A DNA stretch of 64,000 nt, from contig NZ_CP146077.1 of the NCBI RefSeq assembly GCF_037023725.1, positions 905,001 through 969,000 of the forward strand, in the 5' to 3' direction. The DNA comes from Pseudomonas bubulae (GTDB lineage Bacteria; Pseudomonadota; Gammaproteobacteria; Pseudomonadales; Pseudomonadaceae). Below the pieces are notes generated by a model that searched no databases, was not told where the DNA came from, and worked only from the letters and a program-made list of their open reading frames with translations. This document shows positions 1 through 8,710 of the stretch, one piece after another. Positions within the stretch are counted from its first letter, which is position 1; the number at the start of each line of letters is the position of its first letter. The position numbers and the translations under genes were made by a program.

Positions 1-850
1 CACCCAGGGCTGTACCTTCCACGTATTCAACGAGCGTATCAATCGCAATGCCCGCAGCCTGGCCGACCTCGAAAGCGAGTTGCGCCGGGCGTTGCGCCGT
101 GACGAACTGGAACTGCATTACCAGCCGCGCCTGGATCTTGGCACGGGGCAGATCGTCGGGCTGGAAGCGCTGGTGCGCTGGCGCCATGCCGAGCGTGGCC
201 TGTTGGCTCCGAGTGAGTTCGTGCCTTTGGCCGAGCAAAGCGGGCTGATTGTTCCGCTGGGGTACTGGGTTATCTCCCGTGCCCTGCGGGATATGCAGGC
301 GTTGCGCGAACGCGGGCTTGAGCCGCTGCACATGGCGGTCAACCTGTCGTTTCGCCAGTTTCAGGACAGCCAGTTGCTTTCGACCCTCAGCCGCCTGATC
401 AGCGAACGCGGCGTAGAAGCACAGTGGCTGGAGTTCGAGCTGACCGAAACGGCCGTGATGCGGCGCAGTGATCTGGTCAAACAGACCATGGATGCCCTGG
501 GCCGACTGGGTGTGCGTTTTTCGCTGGATGATTTCGGTACGGGTTTTTCATCGTTTGTGCACCTCAATAGCCTGCCGATTACGCTGCTCAAGATCGACAA
601 AAGCTTTGTGGGCGGCATGGAAAGCCGCGAAGAGAACCGCAAACTGGTCCACGCCATGATCAACCTGGCCCACAACCTGAAACTGGAAGTGGTTGCCGAA
701 GGCGTCGAAACTCCCGAACAGCTTGCTCTTTTGCGTGATTTTGGCTGCGATCAGGTGCAGGGCTACTTCATCAGCAAGCCGCTGCCGCTGGCCGAACTGG
801 TGGAGTATTTGACGTTTGGGGCCGGGCAGCAGGTGCCAATTGCGCTCTAG
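1..850 (+). CDS. EAL-domain cyclic-di-GMP phosphodiesterase, C-terminal part (5' end outside window)
   Basis: The reading frame is open from base 2 with no start in view, so only the C-terminal end of a larger signalling protein is present. The visible part is a complete EAL domain that would hydrolyse cyclic di-GMP to pGpG. The signature EAL is encoded at 164-172 (EALVRW), followed by NLSFRQF, ELTETAV, the metal-binding DDFGTG, KIDKSF, and EGVET with the downstream QGY. All the usual catalytic positions appear intact, so the domain is probably active rather than a degenerate receptor. The part upstream of the window may hold GGDEF, PAS or membrane sensor domains; this cannot be judged here. 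Confidence 0.93.
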   Translation, partial: TQGCTFHVFNERINRNARSLADLESELRRALRRDELELHYQPRLDLGTGQIVGLEALVRWRHAERGLLAPSEFVPLAEQSGLIVPLGYWVISRALRDMQALRERGLEPLHMAVNLSFRQFQDSQLLSTLSRLISERGVEAQWLEFELTETAVMRRSDLVKQTMDALGRLGVRFSLDDFGTGFSSFVHLNSLPITLLKIDKSFVGGMESREENRKLVHAMINLAHNLKLEVVAEGVETPEQLALLRDFGCDQVQGYFISKPLPLAELVEYLTFGAGQQVPIAL

Positions 851-865
851 GGCTTAAGAAAAACT

Positions 866-905
866 TCCGTAGCAGCCTCGTTCCTTCGGCAGCTGCTACA
901 CAGCT
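866..905. repeat. Single half of intergenic repeat family B
   Basis: The short gap between the EAL gene and the convergent MATE gene carries one arm of the family-B repeat: GCCTCGTTCCTTCGGCAGCT followed by GCTACA. The full paired form occurs at 14781, 17195, 55781 and 59914. Only one arm is present here, so this is probably a remnant. It lies between two convergent gene ends. Confidence 0.7.
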
Positions 906-2293
906 ACGCCCGCCACTTTGGCCGCCTTGCGCTCCAGCTTGATCATGCGCCGTACCTTCCACTCGAACGCCAGGGTCAAGCTGATCGCTGCACAGGCCAG
1001 GCCCGTCGCCAGCCCCCACCAGACACCTGCCGGGCCCCAACCGAAGGTAAAGGCCAGCATCCAGGCCATTGGCGCGCCAATCACCCAATAGCAGAACAGC
1101 CCCACCAGAAAGGTGGTCTTGGCATCCTTGAGCCCGCGAATCGCGCCCATGGCGATGGTTTGTGCGCCATCAAACAGCTCAAACCATGCCGCTACCGCCA
1201 GCAGGCTGACGGCCAGCTCAAATACCGGACGGAATGCAGGGTCATTGTAATCGAGGAACAACCCCACCAGATCCCTTGGCCAAAACCAGAACACCACGGA
1301 AAACCCGAGCATCACACATGCACCAAAACCGATACCGACCCGTCCTGCCAGCCGCGCCCGCTGCAAGTCACCACCACCATAGTGCTGGCCAATACGCATG
1401 GTGATCGCATACGACATGCCTGCAGGTACCATAAATGCCACCGATACGATTTGCAGTGCGATCTGGTGCGCTGCCAGCTGTGTACTGCCCATGGTGCCCA
1501 TGCACAGTGCTGCGAAGGCAAACAAACCGACTTCCACGGCATAGGTCCCGCCAATCGGCAGGCCGAGCCGCCACAGTTCCCGCAAATATGTCAGATTGAT
1601 CCGCGACAGGCCCTTGCTGATCGGGTACGCGTTGTAGGCCGGATGCCGATGGATATGCCAGGCCAACCCCAGCGCCATGCAGGTCGCCACAATCGCCGTG
1701 ACCAGGCCGATACCCATCAAGCCCAGTTTTGGCAGGCCGAACATGCCGGTAATCAGCGCGTAATTGAGCACAAAGTTGGCCACGGTACCGATCAGGCTGA
1801 TCACCATCACCGGTGTGGCCCGGCCCATTGCACTGGTAAAGCCGCGCAGGGCCATAAAAGTCATATAGCCGGGCAGGGCAAACGGTAGCAGCAGCAGAAA
1901 CTGGCCAGCCGCTTCAACGTTGGTGGGCGTCTGGCCAAACAGCAACAATAGCGGTTTGATATTCCACAGCATTACCGCGCCGCCCAGCGCCAGTGCCCAA
2001 GCGAGCCACAACCCGGCCTGAGTCAGGCGGGTCGCCCCTTCGATATCCCCTGCACCCTGGCGAATCGACACCAGCGTGCCCACGGCAGCGATGACGCCAA
2101 TGCAGAAAATCGACACGAACGAGTAGCTGGCCGCTCCCAGGCTCCCGCCAGCCAGAGCCTCCGGGCTCAAGCGCGCCATCATCAGGGTATCGGTGAGTAC
2201 CATCAGCATGTGAGCCAGCTGCGAAGCGATCAGCGGCCCGGCCAACCTCATAATGGCCGAGAGTTCGATACGTGCAGGATGCTGTTTGGTCAT
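896..2293 (-). CDS. MATE family multidrug/Na+ antiporter (NorM-like)
   Basis: Multi-antimicrobial extrusion family inner-membrane exporter, expected to expel drugs or metabolites in exchange for Na+ or H+. With the chosen start (MTKQHPARIEL) it has 465 residues, the usual size, and about 12 hydrophobic segments in two similar halves (GPLIASQLAHMLMVLTDT at the start of the first, LGLPIGGTYAVEVGLFAFAA in the second). The frame stays open upstream to another ATG at 2380, but those 29 extra residues look unlike a MATE N-terminus. Neither start has a strong ribosome binding site. The divergent LysR gene at 2446 may regulate it. The substrate cannot be read from sequence. Confidence 0.9.
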   Translation of the reverse strand: MTKQHPARIELSAIMRLAGPLIASQLAHMLMVLTDTLMMARLSPEALAGGSLGAASYSFVSIFCIGVIAAVGTLVSIRQGAGDIEGATRLTQAGLWLAWALALGGAVMLWNIKPLLLLFGQTPTNVEAAGQFLLLLPFALPGYMTFMALRGFTSAMGRATPVMVISLIGTVANFVLNYALITGMFGLPKLGLMGIGLVTAIVATCMALGLAWHIHRHPAYNAYPISKGLSRINLTYLRELWRLGLPIGGTYAVEVGLFAFAALCMGTMGSTQLAAHQIALQIVSVAFMVPAGMSYAITMRIGQHYGGGDLQRARLAGRVGIGFGACVMLGFSVVFWFWPRDLVGLFLDYNDPAFRPVFELAVSLLAVAAWFELFDGAQTIAMGAIRGLKDAKTTFLVGLFCYWVIGAPMAWMLAFTFGWGPAGVWWGLATGLACAAISLTLAFEWKVRRMIKLERKAAKVAGVAV

Positions 2294-2445
2294 TGTAGAA
2301 ATTTCTATAGGTGCGTTGAAAGGCTTGATTCTCGGCGCGTTGAGTGTTTTAAGCAAAGGGATAAAAACGATCATTGGCATGATTTAAACTCATGGTTGAT
2401 CTTGCCTTCTGTGCCATCACCTTTTGAGCTATAGGAATATGAGTA

Positions 2446-3366
2446 ATGGCTCGTAGCCTTCCTCCGCTTTACGCCTTGCGCGCCTTTGAGGCTGCAGCTC
2501 GCCATAGTTCATTCACCCGGGCGGGAGAAGAGCTGTCCATTACCCAGAGCGCTGTCAGTCGCCATATCAAAACCCTGGAAGCGCATTTCGCCTGCCGGTT
2601 ATTTCAGCGCAGCGGGCGCAGCCTGCAACTCACCGAAGCCGCGCGCTTGCTGCTGCCGGGAGTGCGCGAAGGCTTTGCCGCTCTGGAACGCGCCTGTACT
2701 ACCTTGCGCGCCGAAGATGACATCTTGCGCATGAAAGCCCCCTCGACCCTGACCATGCGCTGGTTATTGGCCCGCCTGAGCCGCTTTCGCCACTTGCAGA
2801 GCGGCAATGAGGTGCAACTGACCAGTGCCTGGATGGACATTGACCATGTGGATTTCAATCACGAGCCATTCGACTGTGCAGTGCTGTTGAGCAACGGCCA
2901 CTTTCCGCCTGACTGGGAGGCCACGCTGCTGTTCCCGGAGATGCTGATCCCGGTCGGTGCGCCCGCCATTCAGGGCGACGCGCCATGGGACGTCACACGC
3001 CTGGCGAGCACTGAGCTGCTGCACCCTACGCCTGACCGCCGCGACTGGCGGCGTTGGCTCGACTGCATGGGCCTGGGCGGGCAAGTGTCACTCAAGGGCG
3101 GGCAAGTTTTCGACACCCTGGAGCTGGGCATGATTGCCGCCGCCCGGGGCTACGGCATTTCCATGGGGGATTTGTTGATGGTGGCCGAAGACGTTGCCCA
3201 GGGGCGCCTGAGCCTGCCGTTCCCTGCTGCCGTGGCCAGCGGCGATAATTACTATCTGGTTTGGCCCAAGACCCGTCCCGGGGGCGAGCGTTTGCGTCGG
3301 CTCAGCGACTTTTTGCAGCAGGAAGTCGCCGCCATGGTGTTGCCAACCGTTGAGCAGTTGCACTGA
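2446..3366 (+). CDS. LysR family transcriptional regulator (GcvA-like)
   Basis: A 306-residue LysR-type regulator. The N-terminal winged helix-turn-helix covers about residues 5-65 (YALRAFEAAARHSSFTRAGE, ITQSAVSRHIKTLE) and is followed by a periplasmic-binding-like effector domain. The PPLYALRAFEAAARH start and overall form resemble the GcvA group. An AGGAAT ribosome binding site sits 9 bases before the ATG. It is transcribed away from the MATE exporter, the classic arrangement for a LysR regulator controlling its divergent neighbour, but the effector is unknown. Confidence 0.9.
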   Translation: MARSLPPLYALRAFEAAARHSSFTRAGEELSITQSAVSRHIKTLEAHFACRLFQRSGRSLQLTEAARLLLPGVREGFAALERACTTLRAEDDILRMKAPSTLTMRWLLARLSRFRHLQSGNEVQLTSAWMDIDHVDFNHEPFDCAVLLSNGHFPPDWEATLLFPEMLIPVGAPAIQGDAPWDVTRLASTELLHPTPDRRDWRRWLDCMGLGGQVSLKGGQVFDTLELGMIAAARGYGISMGDLLMVAEDVAQGRLSLPFPAAVASGDNYYLVWPKTRPGGERLRRLSDFLQQEVAAMVLPTVEQLH

Positions 3367-3375
3367 CCGCCATAA

Positions 3376-4869
3376 TCAGCCACTGAATGGCCGATATTGC
3401 AACGCCTCTGCGAGATGCTTGCGCTCTATATTGTGTACCTGCTCCAGATCCGCCAGGGTCCTTGCCACTTTCAGCAGTCGGTGTGCCGCTCGCAGTGACA
3501 AGGTCATGCGCTCGCAAGCCGCCTCCAGCCAGCTGTTATCCATATCGCTCAAGCGGCATTGGGTTCGCACTCCCGGCAGATCGAGAAAGGCATTGGCGCA
3601 GCCCTGACGTTGCAGTTGGCGCTCACGCGCCGCAGCCACAAGCCCGGCGGCGTTGGCCGTGGTGTCACCTGAGGCAAGCGGCGGGTTGAGAGAGGTGGTC
3701 TCGCGGGCTACGGTCAGGTGCAGGTCGATGCGATCGAGCAATGGGCCGGAAAGTTTGTTGCGATAGCGCTGGATTTGCTCCGGTGTACAGCGGCAGCGGC
3801 CAGTGGGTTCGCCAAGATATCCACAGGGGCAGGGATTCATCGCCGCAACCAGTTGGAAGCGCGCCGGAAAACGCATGCGATCTTTCGCCCGTGCAATCAC
3901 GATAAAGCCGCTTTCCATGGGCTCCCGCAAGACTTCCAGAACCTTGCGATCAAACTCGGGAAGCTCATCCAGAAACAATACGCCGTGATGGGCCAGGGTT
4001 ATTTCCCCGGGCCGCGGTTTGGAGCCGCCGCCCACCAGCGCCGGCCCCGAGGCCGAATGATGAGGTTGGCGAAACGGTCGCTGTGGCCAGCAGTTCAATG
4101 GCACCTGGCTGGCCACTGACTGAATGGCGGCCACTTCCAGCGCCTCTTGCTCATTGAGCGGTGGCAACAAGCCGGGCAGGCGGCTGGCCAGCAAGGTTTT
4201 ACCCGTGCCCGGCGGCCCGGTAAACAGCAGGTTGTGACTGCCAGCAGCAGCGACCAGCAATGCCCGTTTGGCCGAAAGCTGCCCTTGGACATCGCTCAGG
4301 TCGGGGTAGGGTTTGCTGATATGCAGCAAGCCGCTGGGGATATAGGGCTCTATCACCTCCCGACCTGCGAAATGGGCCACCAACTGCAACAAGTGCTCGG
4401 CCGCAATTACTGTCAGCCCGCAGGCCAGGCAGGCTTCTTCGGCATTGGCCTGCGGTACCACCAGCGCCCGGCCTGCGGCCCTTGCTGCCAGGGCGGCAGG
4501 CAATATGCCCTGCACTGGCCTGATTGCGCCCGATAGCGCCAGTTCGCCCAAACACTCCACCTGCTCCAGCGCCACGGCCGGCAGTTGCCCGCTGGCCGCC
4601 AAAATGCCCAGGGCAATGGCCACATCAAAACGCCCGCCGTCCTTGGGCAGGTCGGCGGGCGCGAGGTTGAGGGTGATACGCCGGGCCGGGAAATCCAGCG
4701 TGGAGTTGATGATTGCGCTGCGTACCCGGTCTTTACTTTCCTTGACCGCTGTTTCGGGCAAACCAACCAGCGTCAACGCAGGCAACCCATTGGCCAGATG
4801 CGCCTCGACCGTAACGGCAGGCGCCTCGACGCCCACCTGGGCGCGGCTGTAAACAATCGCCAGAGCCAT
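3376..4869 (-). CDS. comM: YifB/ComM family Mg-chelatase-like AAA+ ATPase
   Basis: A 497-residue AAA+ protein of the ComM/YifB family. ComM is a hexameric helicase that promotes branch migration when single-stranded DNA integrates during natural transformation. Visible domains are an N-terminal Lon-substrate-like fold (about 1-170), a Walker A GPPGTGKT near residue 220, a Walker B ending FLDELPEF, a cysteine cluster (CPCGYLG then GRCRC) and a C-terminal Mg-chelatase subdomain. Length is normal. It lies near ubiK and glnK-amtB, as in other Pseudomonas, so this is a core gene. Confidence 0.95.
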   Translation of the reverse strand: MALAIVYSRAQVGVEAPAVTVEAHLANGLPALTLVGLPETAVKESKDRVRSAIINSTLDFPARRITLNLAPADLPKDGGRFDVAIALGILAASGQLPAVALEQVECLGELALSGAIRPVQGILPAALAARAAGRALVVPQANAEEACLACGLTVIAAEHLLQLVAHFAGREVIEPYIPSGLLHISKPYPDLSDVQGQLSAKRALLVAAAGSHNLLFTGPPGTGKTLLASRLPGLLPPLNEQEALEVAAIQSVASQVPLNCWPQRPFRQPHHSASGPALVGGGSKPRPGEITLAHHGVLFLDELPEFDRKVLEVLREPMESGFIVIARAKDRMRFPARFQLVAAMNPCPCGYLGEPTGRCRCTPEQIQRYRNKLSGPLLDRIDLHLTVARETTSLNPPLASGDTTANAAGLVAAARERQLQRQGCANAFLDLPGVRTQCRLSDMDNSWLEAACERMTLSLRAAHRLLKVARTLADLEQVHNIERKHLAEALQYRPFSG

Positions 4870-5014
4870 GACTCTTTCCTTGAGTTCGCAAAAAAACCAT
4901 GGTGCGCGAATCTCAAGCCAGGGGCAGGCATGGAATGGATACGGGATGTTAACGGGTATGGGAGCACGGCCAACGAACTGCCAAAGTGCGATTGCGAAAA
5001 AATTATAAGACCCT

Positions 5015-5046
5015 ATGATTAATCAATAACGTTATTCATTAATCAT
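5015..5046. promoter_or_regulatory. 32-bp near-perfect palindrome, probable HigA operator
   Basis: Arms ATGATTAAT at 5015-5023 and ATTAATCAT at 5038-5046 flank the central palindrome AATAACGTTATT; the only break in symmetry is a C:C pair. The element ends inside the start codon of the higB frame at 5045. HigA-type antitoxins bind palindromes over their own promoter, so this is inferred to be the autoregulatory operator. A TATAAG at 5003-5008 just upstream could be a -10 element. Confidence 0.6.
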
Positions 5047-5323
5047 GATTGTAAGTTTTAAATGCAACAGAACTGAAAGTCTGTATCGAAATGGCAAGAC
5101 GCGCTTATGGTCAGACATTCTCAATGTCATTGAATGAAAATTAACCATGCTGGACGCTGCAAGCGTGCTGACAGATCTAGCGTCACCACCTGGCAACCGG
5201 CTCGAGGCTCTCAGCGGTACACGCAAGGGCCAGCACAGCATCCGCATCAACGCACAATGGCGAATCTGCTTCGTCTGGGGCGCCAATGGCCCTGAAGCAG
5301 TAGAAATAGCTGATTACCAATGA
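5045..5323 (+). pseudogene. higB: HigB/RelE-family toxin with in-frame stop codon
   Basis: Read through, this frame encodes a normal-length HigB toxin (92 residues), a ribosome-dependent mRNA interferase. The N-terminal part begins MIVSFKCN and the C-terminal part contains MLDAAS, SPPGNRLEAL, GQHSIRIN and QWRICFVW. Codon 31 (5135-5137) is TGA, between GAA and AAA, where relatives usually have arginine; a CGA-to-TGA change would explain it. No frameshift is present: the stop and the final TGA at 5321 are in the same frame. An ATG at 5147 could restart translation of the C-terminal two thirds. The antitoxin gene starts 7 bases downstream. Either the toxin is inactivated or there is a base error. 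Confidence 0.85.
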
Positions 5324-5330
5324 GGTCATC

Positions 5331-5636
5331 ATGATCAAAAATGGCATGCGCCCGGTTCACCCGGGTGAAGTTCTCAAGGAAGAATACCTTGAGCCCCTGA
5401 GCCTCTCGTCTGCTGCTTTGGCCAGGGCGCTGGGGGTGTCCGCGCCGACGGTCAACGATATCGTGCTGCAGCGCCGTGGCGTCAGTGCCGATATGGCACT
5501 GCGCCTGTCAATTTGCCTGGCAACCACCCCGGAGTTCTGGCTTAACCTGCAAACCACTTACGACCTGCGCACAGCAGAAATCGACCGCGGTGCAGCGATT
5601 CGCGAACAGGTGCAACCCATTCACCACTGCGCCTGA
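5331..5636 (+). CDS. higA: HigA family addiction-module antitoxin
   Basis: A 101-residue XRE-type helix-turn-helix protein of the HigA family. It starts MIKNGMRPVHPGEVLKEEYL and has the HTH at about residues 27-60 (SAALARALGVSAPTVNDIV), followed by the ATTPEFWLNLQ motif typical of HigA. It follows the higB frame by 7 bases and shares its ribosome-binding region (GAGG). HigA neutralises HigB and represses the operon, probably through the palindrome at 5015-5046. It appears intact although the toxin frame is interrupted. Confidence 0.93.
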   Translation: MIKNGMRPVHPGEVLKEEYLEPLSLSSAALARALGVSAPTVNDIVLQRRGVSADMALRLSICLATTPEFWLNLQTTYDLRTAEIDRGAAIREQVQPIHHCA

Positions 5637-5637
5637 C

Positions 5638-6066
5638 TCACTGCTCCAGCGCTCGGGTCCCCAGATCCTCGGCAAAGCGCAACAAATAGCCATCGGGGTC
5701 GAGCACCAAAAAGTTGCACTCGCCAAACAGCACTTCATTGCTGCGGTACCAGCGTTCTTCCAGGGGTTTGCGCAGGGTATGGCCAGCGGCTTGCAGGCGC
5801 TCGATCAGGCAATCGGCAGCCGGGCATTTGATCGACAGGTTCATGCCCCGGCCGAACGGCTGCTCCAGCGGGCCGACCCGCCAGGAAGACTCTTCGAGGT
5901 CGTCCTGTTCCAGCATCAACTGGCTGCCATGGAATGACAGAAACGCAAAAAGATGCTCGGGCCGTTGGTACTCGATCTTGAAACCGAGCACTTCACAGTA
6001 AAAATGCAGACTGCGCGAAAGGTCCGAGACGATCATCTCGGGCACTAGCGGGTTCATCACCAGCAT
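5638..6066 (-). CDS. VOC family (glyoxalase/bleomycin-resistance-like) protein
   Basis: A 142-residue vicinal-oxygen-chelate fold protein. It opens with MNPLVPEMIVSDLSRSLHFY and has the two beta-alpha-beta-beta-beta modules expected; the second ends FLVLDPDGYLLRFAEDLG, the usual C-terminal signature. The alternative start MNPL lies three codons in. Members include dioxygenases, glyoxalases and antibiotic-binding proteins, and the substrate cannot be deduced. It is convergent with higA (1 base between stops). Confidence 0.88.
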   Translation of the reverse strand: MLVMNPLVPEMIVSDLSRSLHFYCEVLGFKIEYQRPEHLFAFLSFHGSQLMLEQDDLEESSWRVGPLEQPFGRGMNLSIKCPAADCLIERLQAAGHTLRKPLEERWYRSNEVLFGECNFLVLDPDGYLLRFAEDLGTRALEQ

Positions 6067-6112
6067 ATAAAAACATCCTTGTTAATACAGGCGAATGCAC
6101 CGCCTTTGAGCG

Positions 6113-6373
6113 TTATTCGCTCGGCGGCAACAGCCTTGCTTCCATTTCGGCCACTTTGGCCTCCAGGCTTTCGAGGCGAGCACGGGTGCGCGCCAAAACC
6201 ACCATCTGGCTGTCGAACTCTTCGCGGCTCACCAGATCAAGCTTGCTGAAACCGCTTTGCAGCAAGGCTTTGAACTGGCTTTCGATTTCATTGCGCGGCA
6301 GCGCGGTTTCGCCACTGAACAAGCGGGAGGCATGGCCGCCAAGGGCGTCGAGAAAATCTTTGGGCGCGAGCAT
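6113..6373 (-). CDS. ubiK: Ubiquinone biosynthesis accessory factor UbiK (BMFP domain)
   Basis: An 86-residue protein starting MLAPKDFLDALGGH, with an AAGGA ribosome binding site just upstream. UbiK family proteins (formerly YqiC/BMFP) form coiled-coil trimers that associate with UbiJ and membrane lipids and assist aerobic ubiquinone biosynthesis. The C-terminal half here is a predicted coiled coil (RARLESLEAKVAEMEARL). The frame is open well upstream, but this start gives the standard length. Confidence 0.92.
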   Translation of the reverse strand: MLAPKDFLDALGGHASRLFSGETALPRNEIESQFKALLQSGFSKLDLVSREEFDSQMVVLARTRARLESLEAKVAEMEARLLPPSE

Positions 6374-6420
6374 GGATAAGGTCCTTAAAACTGATGGTGA
6401 CGAGTGTATCACGGGGTGTA

Positions 6421-6443
6421 GGCCCCCATTGGCGGGGGCTTTC
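6421..6443. terminator. GC-rich hairpin upstream of glnK
   Basis: GCCCCC (6422-6427) pairs with GGGGGC (6434-6439) across a 6-base loop, followed by TTTCT. It lies between the divergent ubiK and glnK genes, so it could limit stray transcription into glnK or be part of the ubiK promoter region. The T tract is short. Confidence 0.35.
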
Positions 6444-6460
6444 TGCACATTTTTCGCGCA
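6444..6460. promoter_or_regulatory. Candidate NtrC enhancer site
   Basis: TGCACATTTTTCGCGCA resembles the NtrC dyad TGCACC-N5-GGTGCA: the left half is a near-complete match and the right half is weaker. It lies about 108 bases upstream of the sigma54-like promoter before glnK-amtB, a normal distance for a bacterial enhancer. In pseudomonads glnK-amtB is nitrogen-controlled through NtrC, which supports the assignment; the match itself is modest. Confidence 0.45.
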
Positions 6461-6567
6461 CCACCCCCGCAAGCTGCGCACCATCATCGAGCACAAATAC
6501 CCCGAGAAATCAGGCCAAAAGCCATCAACTTCCTCTAAATCGCTGTAATTATTGATTTTTCCAGACA

Positions 6568-6583
6568 TGGCAAGGTTTCTGCT
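6568..6583 (+). promoter_or_regulatory. Sigma54 (-24/-12) promoter of glnK-amtB
   Basis: TGGCAAGGTTTCTGCT matches the sigma54 consensus TGGCACG-N4-TTGCT at 14 of 16 positions, counting the four N bases as matches; the essential GG (-24) and GC (-12) have correct spacing. It is about 200 bases upstream of glnK, implying a long leader. This fits nitrogen-starvation induction of the PII/ammonium transporter pair. Confidence 0.75.
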
Positions 6584-6741
6584 AAGACCAACATGACTCA
6601 TGCACTGATGCAGTAGCTGTGACGAAGGCAGTGCGGCAGGTGGTTCAAGGAGTGTTTTCGTCACCAGCGATTTACACACGTTGTACAGCCTGAAGAAGGC
6701 TGACGATGCGTTACAAAGCCAGACACTGCGCTTAGACTTGA

Positions 6742-7128
<387 letters not shown>

Positions 7129-7161
7129 GCCGCCAAACCCAACGCCCCAGGAGAAAACACT

Positions 7162-8499
7162 ATGACTCTGCGTAAAATCGCAGGGCTCGGAGCCCTGTTG
7201 TCCGTCGTAATGCCTGGCCTGGCCATGGCGGCAGACGGAGTGGCTGCTCCAGTCCTCAACTCCGGCGACACCGCCTGGATGCTGACTGCTACAGCCTTGG
7301 TGCTGTTTATGACCATTCCCGGCCTGGCGCTGTTCTACGGCGGCATGGTGCGCTCCAAAAACATTCTTTCCGTGATGATGCAGTGCTTCGCCATTACCGG
7401 TCTGATCAGCATTCTGTGGGTCATTTACGGCTACAGCATCACGTTCGACACCACGGGCATGGAGCAGGGCGTCACCAACTTCAATTCCTTTATCGGCGGG
7501 TTTGGCAAAGCATTCCTGGCGGGTGTAACGCCTGAAAGCCTGACCTCATCCACCGCGCTGTTCCCGGAAGCCGTGTTCATCACCTTCCAGATGACCTTCG
7601 CCATCATCACCCCGGCGCTGATCGTCGGTGCCTTTGCAGAGCGCATGAAATTTTCCGCCATGCTGATCTTCATGGGCGTGTGGTTCACCCTGGTGTATGC
7701 ACCGATTGCGCACATGGTGTGGAGCGGCAACGGCGGCCTGCTGTGGGACTGGGGCGTACTCGACTTTGCGGGCGGCACTGTGGTGCATATCAACGCCGGT
7801 ATCGCCGGCCTGGTAGCGTGCATCGTGCTCGGCAAGCGCAAAGGCTACCCAAGCACCCCGATGGCGCCACACAACCTGGGTTACACCCTGGTGGGCGCTG
7901 CCATGCTGTGGATCGGCTGGTTCGGCTTCAACGCAGGCTCTGCAGCGGCCGCCAACGGTACTGCCGGCATGGCCATGCTGGTGACCCAGATCGCCACCGC
8001 AGCCGCAGCCCTGGGCTGGATGTTTGCCGAGTGGATTACCCATGGCAAACCTAGCGCACTGGGCATCGCCTCGGGCGTGGTAGCAGGCCTGGTGGCAATC
8101 ACCCCGGCTGCCGGCACCGTAGGCCCGATGGGCTCGGTGGTGATCGGCTTGTCGGCTGGCGTGATCTGCTTCTTCTGCGCCACCAGCCTCAAGCGCAAGC
8201 TGGGCTACGATGACTCGCTGGATGCGTTCGGTGTGCACGGTATCGGCGGTATCGTCGGTGCAATCCTCACTGGCGTGTTTGCAGCCCCGGCACTGGGCGG
8301 CTTCGGCACCGTGACCGACATCGCAGCGCAAGTCTGGATCCAGTTCAAGGGCGTAGCCTTCACTGTAGTCTACACCGCGATCGTCACCTTCATCATCCTC
8401 AAGGTACTGGATGCCGTGATGGGGCTGCGCGTGACAGAAGAGGAAGAGGCTGTGGGCCTCGACCTGGCTCAGCACAACGAGCGTGGTTACAACCTGTAA
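7162..8499 (+). CDS. amtB: Ammonium transporter AmtB
   Basis: A 445-residue Amt/MEP/Rh channel. A signal peptide (MTLRKIAGLGALLSVVMPGLA, cut near AMA-ADG) precedes 11 expected membrane helices. The family signature around DFAGGTVVHINAG and the pore-histidine region AFGVHGIGG are visible. The protein ends with a short cytoplasmic tail after TEEEE. AGGAG lies just before the start. It is paired with glnK and followed by a strong terminator. Confidence 0.97.
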   Translation: MTLRKIAGLGALLSVVMPGLAMAADGVAAPVLNSGDTAWMLTATALVLFMTIPGLALFYGGMVRSKNILSVMMQCFAITGLISILWVIYGYSITFDTTGMEQGVTNFNSFIGGFGKAFLAGVTPESLTSSTALFPEAVFITFQMTFAIITPALIVGAFAERMKFSAMLIFMGVWFTLVYAPIAHMVWSGNGGLLWDWGVLDFAGGTVVHINAGIAGLVACIVLGKRKGYPSTPMAPHNLGYTLVGAAMLWIGWFGFNAGSAAAANGTAGMAMLVTQIATAAAALGWMFAEWITHGKPSALGIASGVVAGLVAITPAAGTVGPMGSVVIGLSAGVICFFCATSLKRKLGYDDSLDAFGVHGIGGIVGAILTGVFAAPALGGFGTVTDIAAQVWIQFKGVAFTVVYTAIVTFIILKVLDAVMGLRVTEEEEAVGLDLAQHNERGYNL

Positions 8500-8511
8500 G
8501 GTTCCCTCTAT

Positions 8512-8541
8512 AAAAAAACCCGGCGTGCCGGGTTTTTTTTT
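8512..8541 (+). terminator. Rho-independent terminator of glnK-amtB
   Basis: CCCGGC and GCCGGG form a perfect six-pair stem with a two-base loop, flanked by seven A's on the left and nine T's on the right. It begins 13 bases after the amtB stop. The A/T flanks make it potentially bidirectional. Confidence 0.93.
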
Positions 8542-8710
8542 GCCGGTAATAAGGCGATATTCGGTGCTATGAAATGATTTCCCCTACAGGTTATTGGGGT
8601 TGCGAAGTTCTACGCTTGTTTATGCGACCCGTGCTTGCGACACAACTCGACTATTAGCCGCTTTGCTTTTTTCTTCAGCACGCTAGAATGCGCGCCGAGG
8701 GCAGAAAACA

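Noticed and set aside
4585-5022. 145-codon plus-strand frame over comM and its upstream gap
   Set aside because: Mostly antisense to comM and ends in the gap before higB; no domain.
5135-5137. TGA in higB as selenocysteine or programmed read-through
   Set aside because: No SECIS-like hairpin was noticed after the codon, and HigB toxins are not selenoproteins; a nonsense change or base error is simpler.
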